Assembly: GCA_964347345.1 (NCBI GenBank)
Contig: CAYFYB010000001.1
Coordinates: 1 to 64,000, forward strand
Source: JAJISG01 sp964347345
Lineage (GTDB): Archaea; Thermoplasmatota; Thermoplasmata; RBG-16-68-12; JAJISG01
Direction of reading: 5' to 3'
DNA length: 64,000 nucleotides
The notes under the pieces were generated by a model. The model made no database searches. It worked only from the letters and a program-made list of their open reading frames with translations, and was not told the DNA's origin. How positions within the stretch are numbered: position 1 is the stretch's first letter; every line of letters starts with the position of its first letter. The position numbers were made by a program, and so were the translations under genes. This document shows positions 7,731-17,001 of this stretch, one piece after another.

Positions 7731-9199
7731 GTATGTATGGTGACTTCCAGTACCTTCTCGATGTCCGCGAAGTCTCCGATGGTCCTGGCGACAATGTCGA
7801 TGTTGCGCTGCTCTCCTTGCGGGGTGCCCGGCGGGGCTGTGATGAGGACGATGGCTGATGCAGACTCCGTGGCATTCAGAGAGATGGTGGCATTATCACC
7901 GTTCATATCCCGCCCAGCGACGGAAGAGAAAGTCACCTGCCACCCTGGCAGATTAATGACTGCCGTGCGGAGCAGGATGCGTAGTTCCACGTTGCCCGTA
8001 TTGTTCACGTAGAACCGGTATACCGCTGAACCATCTTCCAGGGTGACGTTGTCGAACGCGATGGCTGTCTCCGGGTTGTCAAAGCTGCGGAACTCGTAGG
8101 ACGCTCTGGGCGATATCTGGACCAAAGGTTCGGGGATGAATGATAGGACGAGGATGATTAGGACCGCTAGGCCGAGGGCCTTCCGGCCGACATGTATTCT
8201 GCTCAAATCGTTAAGGGGAGGTGGATGCCTGAGGCCCATGAGGAGTACGAAGAAGGCTAGGAGCAGCCAGGAGAGGAAGTACTGGAAGCCCAGGATGAGA
8301 AGGGCGACGAAGGCGGCGTAGCTCAGAAACTTCGACTTGTCTCCCAGAAGGGCGCGGGCGACGTGGCCGCCGTCGAGCTGTCCAGCTGGCAGCAGGTTTA
8401 TAGCTGTGACGAAAAAGCCCACCCATCCAGCGAAGGCCGTCGGGTGTAGGAGAGCCTGGTCAGGCAGGGGTATCAGGAACAGTAGGAAGATATAGATTAA
8501 CGGCAGGTTGACGGCCGTCCCGCCTCCCACATTTGGTCCGGAGAAGACGGGGTTCAGGGAGTTAAGGTACAGGCCGATGATGGTCACCGGGAAGGCCACC
8601 GCAAGTCCAGCTAGGGGTCCGGCGATCCCTATGTCCAGCAGGGCCTTCTTGTTGGGTATGGGCTCCCTCATGCTGATGAGGGCTCCCAGAGTCCCTATGA
8701 GGGTGAAGGGGGCTGGGATGAAGAAGGGTAGGGAAGCCGCCACATTGTGCCTCCTGGCCATGAGGTAGTGCCCCATCTCGTGGGTTCCCAGGATAGCCAT
8801 GAGGGGGAGCGCGAAGAAGATCGTGGCATTGAAAGCGTTGGAGAGGCTGAAGAACTCCGTGCCCCGACCGTAGGTACCGGCCCACAGAAGCATCCCCGCG
8901 TAGACGGTGGTCCCGAGGGTGACTATCAGTAAGGAGAGGTTCAGGATGGGTCCCCGAAACCGAGCCTTGGGTGTCCTCTGAACGTAGAGGATCGCCTCTC
9001 CACCCTCCTGCCTCAGCACCGGGATGTAAGCCTGCCCTCTCAGTTCCCGTCGCAGTCCCTCGAAGTTGTCGTGGAGGAGGTAGGGGTCAACCCTGATGTA
9101 GAAAGCTATGACCTCGGGACGCACCCGCGTCTCGTAGATGGGGAAGAATCGGCCAACGATTGCCTTGACCCTTTCAACCTCGCCAGCAAGGCCTTCCAT
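7727..9199 (-). CDS. Site-2 protease-like membrane metalloprotease (M50)
   Basis: A 490-residue zinc metalloprotease of the M50 family, which cleaves substrates inside the membrane. An N-terminal soluble region (about residues 1-75) is followed by several membrane segments. The zinc-binding HEMGHY (about 166-171) and the second motif NLLPAGQLDGGH (about 267-278) are intact. After the membrane core, a C-terminal extracytoplasmic beta-rich domain (about 375-490) contains YRFYVNNTGNVELRI and an NATISLNATESASAIVLI segment, like CARDB/DUF11-type domains. The natural substrate is unknown. Its 3' end overlaps the tRNA methyltransferase gene by four bases. Confidence 0.88.
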   Translation of the reverse strand: MEGLAGEVERVKAIVGRFFPIYETRVRPEVIAFYIRVDPYLLHDNFEGLRRELRGQAYIPVLRQEGGEAILYVQRTPKARFRGPILNLSLLIVTLGTTVYAGMLLWAGTYGRGTEFFSLSNAFNATIFFALPLMAILGTHEMGHYLMARRHNVAASLPFFIPAPFTLIGTLGALISMREPIPNKKALLDIGIAGPLAGLAVAFPVTIIGLYLNSLNPVFSGPNVGGGTAVNLPLIYIFLLFLIPLPDQALLHPTAFAGWVGFFVTAINLLPAGQLDGGHVARALLGDKSKFLSYAAFVALLILGFQYFLSWLLLAFFVLLMGLRHPPPLNDLSRIHVGRKALGLAVLIILVLSFIPEPLVQISPRASYEFRSFDNPETAIAFDNVTLEDGSAVYRFYVNNTGNVELRILLRTAVINLPGWQVTFSSVAGRDMNGDNATISLNATESASAIVLITAPPGTPQGEQRNIDIVARTIGDFADIEKVLEVTIHT

Positions 9200-9306
9200 C
9201 TAATCCTACTTACGAAATCCCCCTATTAATAATCTGGGAACTCATATTCACGCTGGAGTCTCGATCACGTCTCGTTCGCACCGGCCAGACATCCTGTAGA
9301 ATGATG

Positions 9307-11991
9307 TCATGCCCTTAGGAGAGCCTTCACGCTAGAGGCTGCCTTCTTTAGGGCCTCATTGAGCTTCCGGACGTGTGGCCCGCCTCCCTGGGCAAAGTCA
9401 GGCTTCCCCCCACCCCTACCTCCAAGGAGAGCAGCTGCCTCCTCTATGGCTGCCGAGGCGTCCATGTCGACGTCCTCGCTCCTGCCTACGATCAGGCTGG
9501 CTGAGCCGTTGCGGGCTCCGAGGACGCACACTACCCCGGGCTGCTTGAGAAGCTCCCTTGCGAGAGACAAGAGGTCCTTCATGCTACCCTTCTGAGCGTG
9601 CACAACCAGCTTGACGCTGGCCACATCCTCTGCGGAGGCGAGCATGTCCTCCACGGTCCTTGATGCCTCCAGCGACTGGAGGCGCTCCAGTCTCTTTGAG
9701 AGCTCCTTCCACTCGTCCAGCAGTTTCTTAGCTGCGTGAGGGAGGTCCTCGGGCTTTGTCCTGAGGACCGTGGATGCCGCCTGGATCGTTCTCTCCCTTT
9801 CCTGGGAGTACTCCAAAGCGGCCTCTCCCGCCACGTACTCCAGCCGGATCACGCCGTCCTGGATCCTTCGACTCTTGAGGAGCTTCATGAATCCCACCTC
9901 ACCAGTGCTGAAGAGGTGAGTACCTCCGCAGGCCTCCACGTCGAAATCCTCGATGTCCACGACACGAATCATCTTGCCTGGGATGGAGCCTCCCTGGTAG
10001 AGGACGAATCCGTGCTTCGCCTCCGCCACTTCCCTCCGCTCGAATCCCTGGTTTACCTTCCTGTTCTGCATGACGATCTCGTTTGCCAGCCTTTCGATGG
10101 CATCCATCTCCTCTGAGCTGAGGTTGTCGTAATGCGTGATGTCCAGCGTGCCTCGCTCCTCGGACTTGTGAGCTCCCGCCTGCCAAACGTGGCGTCCCAG
10201 GACGGCCCTCGCGGCACCGTTCATGATATGGGTTGCGGTGTGGTGCCGGGTAAGTCTCGCGCGACGCTCCTCATCCACGCGACAGGTGACCCTCTTACCG
10301 GAGGTCGGCTTCCCACCGTCTTCTATCCTGTGCAGGACCACGCCCCCCACAATCTGGACGTCAACCACCTTGGAGTCCCCGACGTATCCGGTGTCCGCCT
10401 CCTGTCCTCCTCCCTCCGGATAGAAGCACGTCCTGTCCAGCACAATCTGGCCATCGGCGGTCCCGAGAACCTTTGCGGTGAACTCGAGCCTTCTCGGTTC
10501 CTCGTAGAACAGGAGGCGCGTGGGTGGAAAGCCCTGGGTTTGGGCAGGGGGGGCCCTTCGGACCTCCTCGGGCTGGAGGTGCCTCTCCGCCACCCGAGAG
10601 AAGAAGTCATCTGGAATCTCCACCGGTTTCCGGGCGAACTCCTGAACGACCTCTGGCACCAGGCCATGTGTGTCGTAAAGCTCCACGAGGTCTTCGACAC
10701 CTATCCTGTCGGCGAGCTGGACGACTATCCTCTTTCCCTTCTTCAGGGTCTCCTTATACTTCTTCCTCTCAACTCTTGCCAACCTGAGGATTTCGTCTTC
10801 CAGTTCTCCCAGTTCAGGGAAATCCTTGGAGAAGAGTCGTATCTGCATCGAGAGGATCTCGTCCAGGTCCACACCCAACCGGAGGCGACTCAGGGCCCGA
10901 AGGGCCCGTCGGACAAGGAGGCGGGCGAAGTAGCCCTCCTTGACGTTGGAGGGGACTACGCCGTCGCCCAGGACGAAGGCCAGGGCCCGGGTGTGGTCAC
11001 AGACTGCGTAGAGGTCCTCTAGAGGGAGGGTCCGCTCTATCAGCTCCTCCACACTTATGCCCACCCGCTTTGCCACCGTTTGGCGAAGCTGGCGGACGTC
11101 CCCATGGGTCTCGATGTTCATGCCCCCCGCCACCTTGCTGTACTCCGCCAGGAGGACGGGGTCCGTCTCGATCCCAGACTGCTCCTTCAAGTTGTCAAGG
11201 ACGCTCTCGAAGACGGCCTCGTAGGCGGAGGGTGATGCCAGGGAGACCCAGGTGAGGCGCTCGAGGCCATAGCCCGTGTCCACGACCTGGCAATCCATGG
11301 GCTCCCGCCGCTGGCCCTCCCCCCGGTAGAGCATGAAGACCAGGGTGGCCAGTTCTGCACCCTCGGAGGTGACCTCGAAGCAGGGTCCGCTGTTGCCTCC
11401 CCCCGCCCACCACGACTCTACGTAGCGGAGGCTCGCGGGGTCGATGCCCAGCTCTCCCGTCATGAACTCGTGGCAGAGCTCCGTTGTCCTCTCCTTGAAG
11501 TATATGGGCCTCTCCTTGTAGTTGAAGACGTGATGGGCCATCATCTCGAACATGGTGAAGTGCTGGCCCGTCTTCCCCACGTTGTCGATATCGTTGAAAC
11601 GGACGCATGGCTGGGATATCACCAGGGGGTTGGCGGGTGGTTCCGCCATTCCGTCGATGACCCATGGCTGGAACGGGTAGACAGAGGCCTGGGTGTAGAA
11701 GACGTCGTCCCTCCAGCGGGCCACTATGGGGTACCGCTTGATCCTGGTGTGTTCCCTCTTCTCGAAGAATCGCTGGAACGTCTCCCGCATCTGGGAGAGC
11801 TTCAGCCTTTTCTTCATGGGGGAGTTGTCTATGAATAGGTACTCCTGGCAAGGTGTCTCCCCGCAGTTCTTGTGGGTGCCTTGAGACCAGTAGAAGCGAC
11901 CGCAAGTGGGACACTTTCGTCGAGAGAAGTCGTTCTCCAGGAAGAAGCGAAGTTCGTAGTCGCTAGGCATCTCTGTGGAAATAAGCGGCAC
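9307..11991 (-). CDS. alaS: Alanyl-tRNA synthetase
   Basis: An 894-residue archaeal-type alanyl-tRNA synthetase, which charges tRNA-Ala and clears Ser- and Gly-tRNA-Ala. The N-terminal archaeal zinc segment has CPTCGRFYWSQGTHKNC. The aminoacylation domain includes ARWRDDVFYTQASVYPFQPW and VRFNDIDNVGKTGQHFTMFE. The editing domain shows the zinc ligands HHTATH (about residues 599-604) and ACGGTH (about 697-702). The C-terminal DHHA1 domain ends with LLGGRGGGKPDFAQGGG. Length and domain order are complete. It is followed 39 bases downstream in the genome by the GAN nuclease gene, which is transcribed on the same strand towards it. Confidence 0.97.
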   Translation of the reverse strand: MPLISTEMPSDYELRFFLENDFSRRKCPTCGRFYWSQGTHKNCGETPCQEYLFIDNSPMKKRLKLSQMRETFQRFFEKREHTRIKRYPIVARWRDDVFYTQASVYPFQPWVIDGMAEPPANPLVISQPCVRFNDIDNVGKTGQHFTMFEMMAHHVFNYKERPIYFKERTTELCHEFMTGELGIDPASLRYVESWWAGGGNSGPCFEVTSEGAELATLVFMLYRGEGQRREPMDCQVVDTGYGLERLTWVSLASPSAYEAVFESVLDNLKEQSGIETDPVLLAEYSKVAGGMNIETHGDVRQLRQTVAKRVGISVEELIERTLPLEDLYAVCDHTRALAFVLGDGVVPSNVKEGYFARLLVRRALRALSRLRLGVDLDEILSMQIRLFSKDFPELGELEDEILRLARVERKKYKETLKKGKRIVVQLADRIGVEDLVELYDTHGLVPEVVQEFARKPVEIPDDFFSRVAERHLQPEEVRRAPPAQTQGFPPTRLLFYEEPRRLEFTAKVLGTADGQIVLDRTCFYPEGGGQEADTGYVGDSKVVDVQIVGGVVLHRIEDGGKPTSGKRVTCRVDEERRARLTRHHTATHIMNGAARAVLGRHVWQAGAHKSEERGTLDITHYDNLSSEEMDAIERLANEIVMQNRKVNQGFERREVAEAKHGFVLYQGGSIPGKMIRVVDIEDFDVEACGGTHLFSTGEVGFMKLLKSRRIQDGVIRLEYVAGEAALEYSQERERTIQAASTVLRTKPEDLPHAAKKLLDEWKELSKRLERLQSLEASRTVEDMLASAEDVASVKLVVHAQKGSMKDLLSLARELLKQPGVVCVLGARNGSASLIVGRSEDVDMDASAAIEEAAALLGGRGGGKPDFAQGGGPHVRKLNEALKKAASSVKALLRA

Positions 11992-12029
11992 CCATATTAA
12001 TCATCTCACAGCAGGAGGCGACCGGAGTC

Positions 12030-13442
12030 CTAAGACCTCAGCTGGTCTCCAACCAACCTGTCGACGATTGTGAGGAACTCCTCCTCCGTCCCTTTGGGGA
12101 TGGTGGCCCCCGCGGCGATGTTGTGCCCTCCGCCCTCGCCCCCCACCATGGCCGCAGCTTTCCTCATGACCTCCGCAAGGTCCAGCCCCATCATCAACAG
12201 GTTCCTGGGTGCCCTTGCGCTGACCTTAACACCGTCCTCAGATTCAGCGAAGGCGATTAGGGGCATGTCTGGTTTCGCCTCCCCGGAGCCCAGGATCATG
12301 CCGGCGGCGATGCCCACCACGGTGTCCCGAATGCGGTCACGCCCGTGGAAGAACTGGATGCTGTCCATGGTCTCCAGGCCCACATCCTGGACCACGTCCA
12401 GGGAGTCCACGATGTACCCCCGGTGCTCCTTCAGCAGCTCGAGGGCCTTCTCGTAGTAGGCCTCTCTGTCGCCCCTGCACACATGGTAACCCACCTCAGC
12501 GGCATCGTACCTCCCGCATGCATTCAGGAGGGTTGCGAACTCCTTGGCGTCGTGTAACGGCGTCCCATCGACCTCCTTCTTGAGGAGGTAGACCTCCCCC
12601 ACAAGCCTCCGAGCCAGCTTGTGTCCATATCCCTTCTGGAGCAGCATGGTAACCAGCTCAGAGATCACCCGTCTCCTCTCGTACTGAGCGAGGTCGATCC
12701 ACCTTCTCCACCCATCCTTGACCTTGAGGTCGATGCCCAGTTCCAGGAAGAAAACGATGCATGCCTCTTCATCCTCGGTGAGACGGGGGAGGGGAGGGTC
12801 GTTGGCGTACTGGAGGAGCTTGAAGAGGGGTCTGGTCTCCCTGCCAAAGAGGCGGATGTCCTGGATTACTTGGAGGACTCCAGCATCGACGGCCTCCTTG
12901 ACGATCTGGCGGTTCAGCCCGACGAGACGGCCTTGGGCCCTGTCCTGCAGGTCCCCCACTGCTCCCACTATCCCCAGAGCGGAAAGGTCGGAGTTCGAGG
13001 GAGCAAGCTCCTTCGCGACCAGGTAGGCGCAGCCAGCACTGCTTATCTCTGAGGTGCCGTCGAGCCCCACCAGGTGAGGGTTGACATGCATCATCTGTGT
13101 AGCTCCGTATGCAAGAAGATCCTGCCTCCTCTCCTTTGGGACGGTGGCCTTGGAGGGCACGTGATGGTCCGTGATGATGCCCCTCATTTCTGCCAGTAGA
13201 TGGAAGAGGCCGCTCCCAAAGTCGGTAAGCCAGATGAGGTCTGGGTTGCTGTTTCGGATCTCCTCCACGGCGTTGGAATCCAGCTTTTTTAGAAAATGGA
13301 CCTGATGCTCTACGCCCTCTCTCTCGAGGGCCAGGGAGGCGATCGTGCCAGAAGTAATGCCGTCAGGGTCTATGTGGCTGTAGATATCGACCTGGGATGC
13401 GGTCCTTAGCAGGCGGGGGACATCTCGAACGAGCCGCAGCAC
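12030..13442 (-). CDS. RecJ-like/GAN exonuclease (DHH-DHHA1), archaeal Cdc45 counterpart
   Basis: A 470-residue DHH-family phosphoesterase. The catalytic motifs are SHIDPDGITSG (about residues 22-32), LTDFGSG (about 73-79) and ITDHHVP (about 90-96), and the C-terminal DHHA1 motif is GEGGGHNIAAGATIP (about 437-451). This arrangement fits the archaeal GINS-associated nuclease (GAN/RecJ), the counterpart of Cdc45 in the CMG-like helicase. The intact acidic and histidine motifs suggest that the nuclease is active. A gins51 gene and dnaG lie within 12 kb. A general nanoRNase-like role is a less likely alternative. The gene probably shares a transcript with alaS. Confidence 0.85.
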   Translation of the reverse strand: MLRLVRDVPRLLRTASQVDIYSHIDPDGITSGTIASLALEREGVEHQVHFLKKLDSNAVEEIRNSNPDLIWLTDFGSGLFHLLAEMRGIITDHHVPSKATVPKERRQDLLAYGATQMMHVNPHLVGLDGTSEISSAGCAYLVAKELAPSNSDLSALGIVGAVGDLQDRAQGRLVGLNRQIVKEAVDAGVLQVIQDIRLFGRETRPLFKLLQYANDPPLPRLTEDEEACIVFFLELGIDLKVKDGWRRWIDLAQYERRRVISELVTMLLQKGYGHKLARRLVGEVYLLKKEVDGTPLHDAKEFATLLNACGRYDAAEVGYHVCRGDREAYYEKALELLKEHRGYIVDSLDVVQDVGLETMDSIQFFHGRDRIRDTVVGIAAGMILGSGEAKPDMPLIAFAESEDGVKVSARAPRNLLMMGLDLAEVMRKAAAMVGGEGGGHNIAAGATIPKGTEEEFLTIVDRLVGDQLRS

Positions 13443-13581
13443 AACAGGGTATGATGCTGTTCATAGATAAGAATTGCAGGGAGGTCGATGAAGGCAGCGG
13501 GTCCACTGTGAGACTTGCGGGAGGGACACAACCTCTTTTACCTCGACAGTTATTGCGCAGGGGGTGGCCTGACTGAAGGCC

Positions 13582-13797
13582 GTGAACATGGTCCTAGCGG
13601 CTCTGGGCCTGGTCTTTGCACCGGTGGGAGTCTACCTCGCAACTCTGGAGGGCTGCATCAGATATCTGACTGTGGTAGGTCAGCAGGTCTGTACCGAATG
13701 GGGATTTCCCTATCAGGCTCCTGGGTACGCCCTCCTGACCCTCGGTATACTCCTCTTCGTCGCAGGTCTCGTCCTCGCACTACGAGAAAAGGGCTGA
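13582..13797 (+). CDS. Small two-helix membrane protein
   Basis: A 71-residue protein with two clear hydrophobic helices (about residues 3-20 and 48-66), joined by a loop with two cysteines (C25, C38). It ends with a positively charged tail. No family is recognised. The start is a GTG; Met3 is an alternative. A TATA-like box (CTCTTTTACC, 13531-13540) lies upstream. The frame and hydrophobic pattern support a real gene, but nothing shows its function. Confidence 0.5.
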   Translation: MNMVLAALGLVFAPVGVYLATLEGCIRYLTVVGQQVCTEWGFPYQAPGYALLTLGILLFVAGLVLALREKG

Positions 13798-13876
13798 AGA
13801 TTAGCCGCAGGGGGCGTCCAGAAGCTACGTTCCGAGACTAAAGGGTTATGAGATTGTCCACTCCTAGGGCCCCTGG

Positions 13877-14551
13877 ATGAAGGCCATCTTCCTGGATGCG
13901 GGAGGCGTCATCACGCGTCTGAAGGCCTCCAAGCCCGTTGTCTTCCGGGAGGCCAGTGCGAGCAGAGGTCTCGATCTGTCGATGAGAAGGGTCCAGGCTG
14001 CTTTCGAGTCGGCGGACACTCTTCTGAAACAAGGTCAACAGATGATGCTCTCAGACTACCCTCGGTTTAAGGCCAGGTACATGGAGATTCTTAGATCGGA
14101 AACCGGTCTGGGCGACGAGTTGGAGGCGGTGTACGGGGAGTATATGCAGCTCCTTCAGTCACCTCGCTTTCGAAGCCTGTATGAGGATGCTCCTCCCGCC
14201 CTTCAGGCCCTGCGAGACAGAGGGTTGCTGCTCGGCGTCCTGTCTAACGCTTCCCAGGAACTCATCCCCCTCCTCCTTCGGATGGGTGTGGCCTACTTCT
14301 TCGACACCCTTGTCATCTCCCAGCTTGTGGGCTACGAAAAGCCCCAGACGGAAATCTTCCGCGTCGCCCTGGAGTCTCTTGAAGTTAGGCCGGAAGAGGC
14401 GTTCCATGTGGGCGACAGCTACTACTACGACTACCTGGGCGCCAGTAATGCTGGCCTCAAAGCCGTACTCCTGGACAGGGATGGGTCCTGCAATGACCAA
14501 GTCCCTAAGATAGGGAGCCTGCAGGAGCTGCCAAGCCTGCCAGACCTGTAA
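13877..14551 (+). CDS. HAD-superfamily hydrolase
   Basis: A 224-residue HAD phosphatase-like protein. Motif I is FLDAGGV with the nucleophile Asp; the second Asp is replaced by Gly, as in many FDxGGV-type members. Motif II is LSNAS (about residues 121-125), motif III lysine is in GYEKPQTEIF, and motif IV is HVGDSYYYDYLGA (about 177-189). The helical cap lies between motifs I and II (about 18-90). The substrate cannot be predicted; small phosphorylated metabolites are typical. The CoA-binding protein gene follows 33 bases downstream and may be co-transcribed. Confidence 0.85.
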   Translation: MKAIFLDAGGVITRLKASKPVVFREASASRGLDLSMRRVQAAFESADTLLKQGQQMMLSDYPRFKARYMEILRSETGLGDELEAVYGEYMQLLQSPRFRSLYEDAPPALQALRDRGLLLGVLSNASQELIPLLLRMGVAYFFDTLVISQLVGYEKPQTEIFRVALESLEVRPEEAFHVGDSYYYDYLGASNAGLKAVLLDRDGSCNDQVPKIGSLQELPSLPDL

Positions 14552-14584
14552 AGGCTATCTACGACCGCGGCCTTGTGGAGGAGG

Positions 14585-15001
14585 ATGGCCGCAGACAAGG
14601 ATGAAGAGATCAGGCAGATTCTGACAACATACAAGACGGTGGCAGTGGTGGGAGCCTCTCGGGACCCTTCCAAGGACGCCCACACGGTTCCCAGGTACCT
14701 CCAGGAGAACGGTTACAGGGTTGTTCCCGTCAACCCCTTCGCCGATGAGATCCTGGGTGAGAAGGTCTACAAGAGCTTAAAGGACATCCCGTTCTCCATC
14801 GACATCGTGGACGTATTCCGCCCCTCAGACCAGGTGGGGCCGGTGGTGGACGATGCTCTGGAGACAGACGCCAAAGTCGTCTGGATGCAGCTAGGCATCA
14901 GGAATGAAGAGGCCGCCAAGAAGGCGAGGGCTGCTGGGAGAAGGGTAATCCAGGACCGGTGCATGAGGATCGAGCTCTACAGGCTTAAGGGCCATGACTG
15001 A
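14585..15001 (+). CDS. CoA-binding domain protein (YccU family)
   Basis: A 138-residue protein consisting of one Rossmann-like CoA-binding domain. The diagnostic N-terminal motif is VAVVGASRDPSKDAHTVP, followed by ENGYRVVPVNPFADEILGEK and VVDVFRPSDQV-type segments, as in YccU/CoA_binding_2 proteins. These are related to the CoA ligase N-domain but lack the ligase part; the biochemical role is not established. The ATG at 14585 is chosen; a TTG at 14573 would add four residues. Its stop codon abuts, with no spacer, the stop of the convergent ACT-domain gene. Confidence 0.85.
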   Translation: MAADKDEEIRQILTTYKTVAVVGASRDPSKDAHTVPRYLQENGYRVVPVNPFADEILGEKVYKSLKDIPFSIDIVDVFRPSDQVGPVVDDALETDAKVVWMQLGIRNEEAAKKARAAGRRVIQDRCMRIELYRLKGHD

Positions 15002-15514
15002 TCAGTATATGACCACGCCCTGGACGCCTGGTACCGCCTTTATCGCGGGCAGCAGCTCCGTGGGAACCGGTGCATCAGTGATGATGAACCCGCGAGGCTG
15101 GTCCACCACATCTGGGTCGTCAACAACGACCTGACGGATGCTTATCGAAGCCCGAGCAATGATGGAGGACACGCCAGCCAGAATCCCCGGTTTCTTGGCA
15201 TCGGTGGGAACGATTTCGATGGCGCCCCACTGCATCAACGGTGCAACCTCCTTGAGATGGCACACTGGCCAGAGCCTACCGAAGATCTGGGAAAGTTCCT
15301 CGTGGGCCTCGATCGTGCCGACAGTTGCGGTGATTACGCGGCGGTCCACACCCGCTGCCCTGCCTAAGGCCGTTTCGGAGACCCGGATGTTGCCGCAGAA
15401 TACCTTGCCCCCTTTTACCCTAAGCCCATGCTGCAGCATCAACTGGGCCACCCTGCCCTGTCCTGGCAGCCTTTCGAAGTAGTGCTTAACCTTGCTCCAC
15501 AATCTGCTCGCCAA
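15002..15514 (-). CDS. ACT-domain regulator of amino acid metabolism (COG2150-like)
   Basis: A 170-residue protein with an N-terminal helix-turn-helix-like region (RVAQLMLQHGLRVKGGKVFC and IRVSETALGRAAGVDRRVI). The C-terminal ACT-like ligand domain (about residues 95-170) starts with GILAGVSSIIARASISIRQV. This architecture matches the archaeal family annotated as predicted regulators of amino acid metabolism. It probably binds DNA and senses an amino acid, though neither is shown. The neighbouring divergent gene is trpB2, a plausible but unproven target. The intergenic region holds the trpB2 promoter. Confidence 0.75.
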   Translation of the reverse strand: MASRLWSKVKHYFERLPGQGRVAQLMLQHGLRVKGGKVFCGNIRVSETALGRAAGVDRRVITATVGTIEAHEELSQIFGRLWPVCHLKEVAPLMQWGAIEIVPTDAKKPGILAGVSSIIARASISIRQVVVDDPDVVDQPRGFIITDAPVPTELLPAIKAVPGVQGVVIY

Positions 15515-15623
15515 TGACCATTAGTGTACAACAATAGATAATAGTTGGCATCAGCTCGAGGATGCTGAACGAACATCCGAAAGAGACCTTGATGCCGTTT
15601 TCCATACTCTAAGGCGCTAAAGA

Positions 15624-15632
15624 GTTAAATAG
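15624..15632 (+). promoter_or_regulatory. TATA box of trpB2
   Basis: GTTAAATAG lies about 30 bases before the GTG start of trpB2. The spacing implies a leaderless or almost leaderless mRNA. Confidence 0.4.
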
Positions 15633-15658
15633 TGTAAGCATCTATACCATGCAGAGAG

Positions 15659-16981
15659 GTGGTTCGACTGGAAGACGGACTGAGTAAGGTACTCCTGACA
15701 GTGGACGACGTACCTAGGCGGTGGTACAACATCTTGGCTGATTTCCCCAAGCCCCTGCCCATGCCTCTGAACCCCGCAACGAAGGAGCCAATAGGCCCTG
15801 AGGCCTTGGCTCCTATTTTTCCCATGGAGATAATCAGGCAGGAGGTTTCCCAGGACAGGTACGTGGACATCCCGGAGGAGGTGAGGGAAGCCTACCTGCG
15901 GATGGGCCGCCCATCTCCACTGTACAGGGCTCGGAAGCTGGAGAAGGCACTGAAGACGCCGGCCATGATCTTTTACAAACGAGAGGACCTGAGCCCCACC
16001 GGGAGCCACAAGCCGAATACGGCCATCGCCCAGGCCTACTACGCCTCCAAGGAGGGCGTCGAGAGGTTGACGACGGAGACCGGGGCGGGCCAGTGGGGAT
16101 CCGCGCTGAGCCTGGCCTGCACCTACTTCGACCTGGCGTGCACGGTCTTCATGGTCCGAGTGAGCTATGATCAGAAGCCCTACAGGAAGTACGTGATGCA
16201 GATCTTTGGGTCCGACGTCTATCCATCGCCTAGCACGATAACCGAGTATGGACGGAGGGTACTCAAGGACGCCCCCGATCACCCGGGCTCCCTGGGAATC
16301 GCCATCAGCGAGGCCCTGGAGGCGGCGGTCAAGGACGAGGCCACCAAGTACAGCCTCGGGTCCGTGCTGAACCACGTCCTGATGCACCAGAGCGTCATAG
16401 GCCTCGAGGCCAGGTCCCAGATGGAGGCTCTCGACATGTACCCCGATGCTCTTGTGGGCTGCGTCGGAGGGGGCAGCAACTTCGCCGGCCTTGCCTACCC
16501 CTTCCTTGGAGAGGTCCTCCGGGGCGAAGCGGAGGCTGAGTTCTATGCCATTGAGCCCAAGGCTGTTCCATCCCTGACATCGGGGAAGTACGACTACGAC
16601 TTCGGGGACACGGCGGAGATGACACCTCTGCTCAAGATGTACACTCTGGGCCACGCCTTCGTGCCTCCGAAGATTCACGCTGGCGGCCTCAGATACCACG
16701 GGGCGGCACCGTCCCTCAGCATGCTGGTGGAGACAGGGAGGATCAAGGCGAGAGCATACAACCAGGTGGAAACCTACGAGGCGGGGTCCCTGTTCGCCAG
16801 GACTGAGGGAGTCATCCCCGCTCCTGAGACCAACCACGCCGTGAAGGGTGCCATTGAACTGGCCCTCGAGGCCAAGGAGAGAGGAGAGGAGAGGGTTATC
16901 CTCTTCAACTTCTCTGGACACGGCCTCCTGGACATGGAGGGTTTCGCTCAGTTCATGCAGGGCAGGCTGGAGGTCTCTTAG
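15659..16981 (+). CDS. trpB2: Tryptophan synthase beta-like protein TrpB2
   Basis: A 440-residue PLP enzyme of the TrpB2 group, longer than TrpB1. The PLP lysine is in TGSHKPNTA (about residue 118), ETGAGQWG is the substrate loop, and GCVGGGSNFAG is the phosphate-binding loop. The N-terminal extension with NILADFPKPLPMPLNP is typical of TrpB2. The enzyme can make tryptophan from indole and serine; it does not need tight TrpA binding and may serve indole rescue or be the sole TrpB. No other trp genes are in the window. The GTG start agrees with an upstream TATA box. An ACT-type regulator is divergent from it. Confidence 0.93.
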   Translation: MVRLEDGLSKVLLTVDDVPRRWYNILADFPKPLPMPLNPATKEPIGPEALAPIFPMEIIRQEVSQDRYVDIPEEVREAYLRMGRPSPLYRARKLEKALKTPAMIFYKREDLSPTGSHKPNTAIAQAYYASKEGVERLTTETGAGQWGSALSLACTYFDLACTVFMVRVSYDQKPYRKYVMQIFGSDVYPSPSTITEYGRRVLKDAPDHPGSLGIAISEALEAAVKDEATKYSLGSVLNHVLMHQSVIGLEARSQMEALDMYPDALVGCVGGGSNFAGLAYPFLGEVLRGEAEAEFYAIEPKAVPSLTSGKYDYDFGDTAEMTPLLKMYTLGHAFVPPKIHAGGLRYHGAAPSLSMLVETGRIKARAYNQVETYEAGSLFARTEGVIPAPETNHAVKGAIELALEAKERGEERVILFNFSGHGLLDMEGFAQFMQGRLEVS

Positions 16982-17001
16982 GTAGCAGGCTTCAGCATCC
17001 C

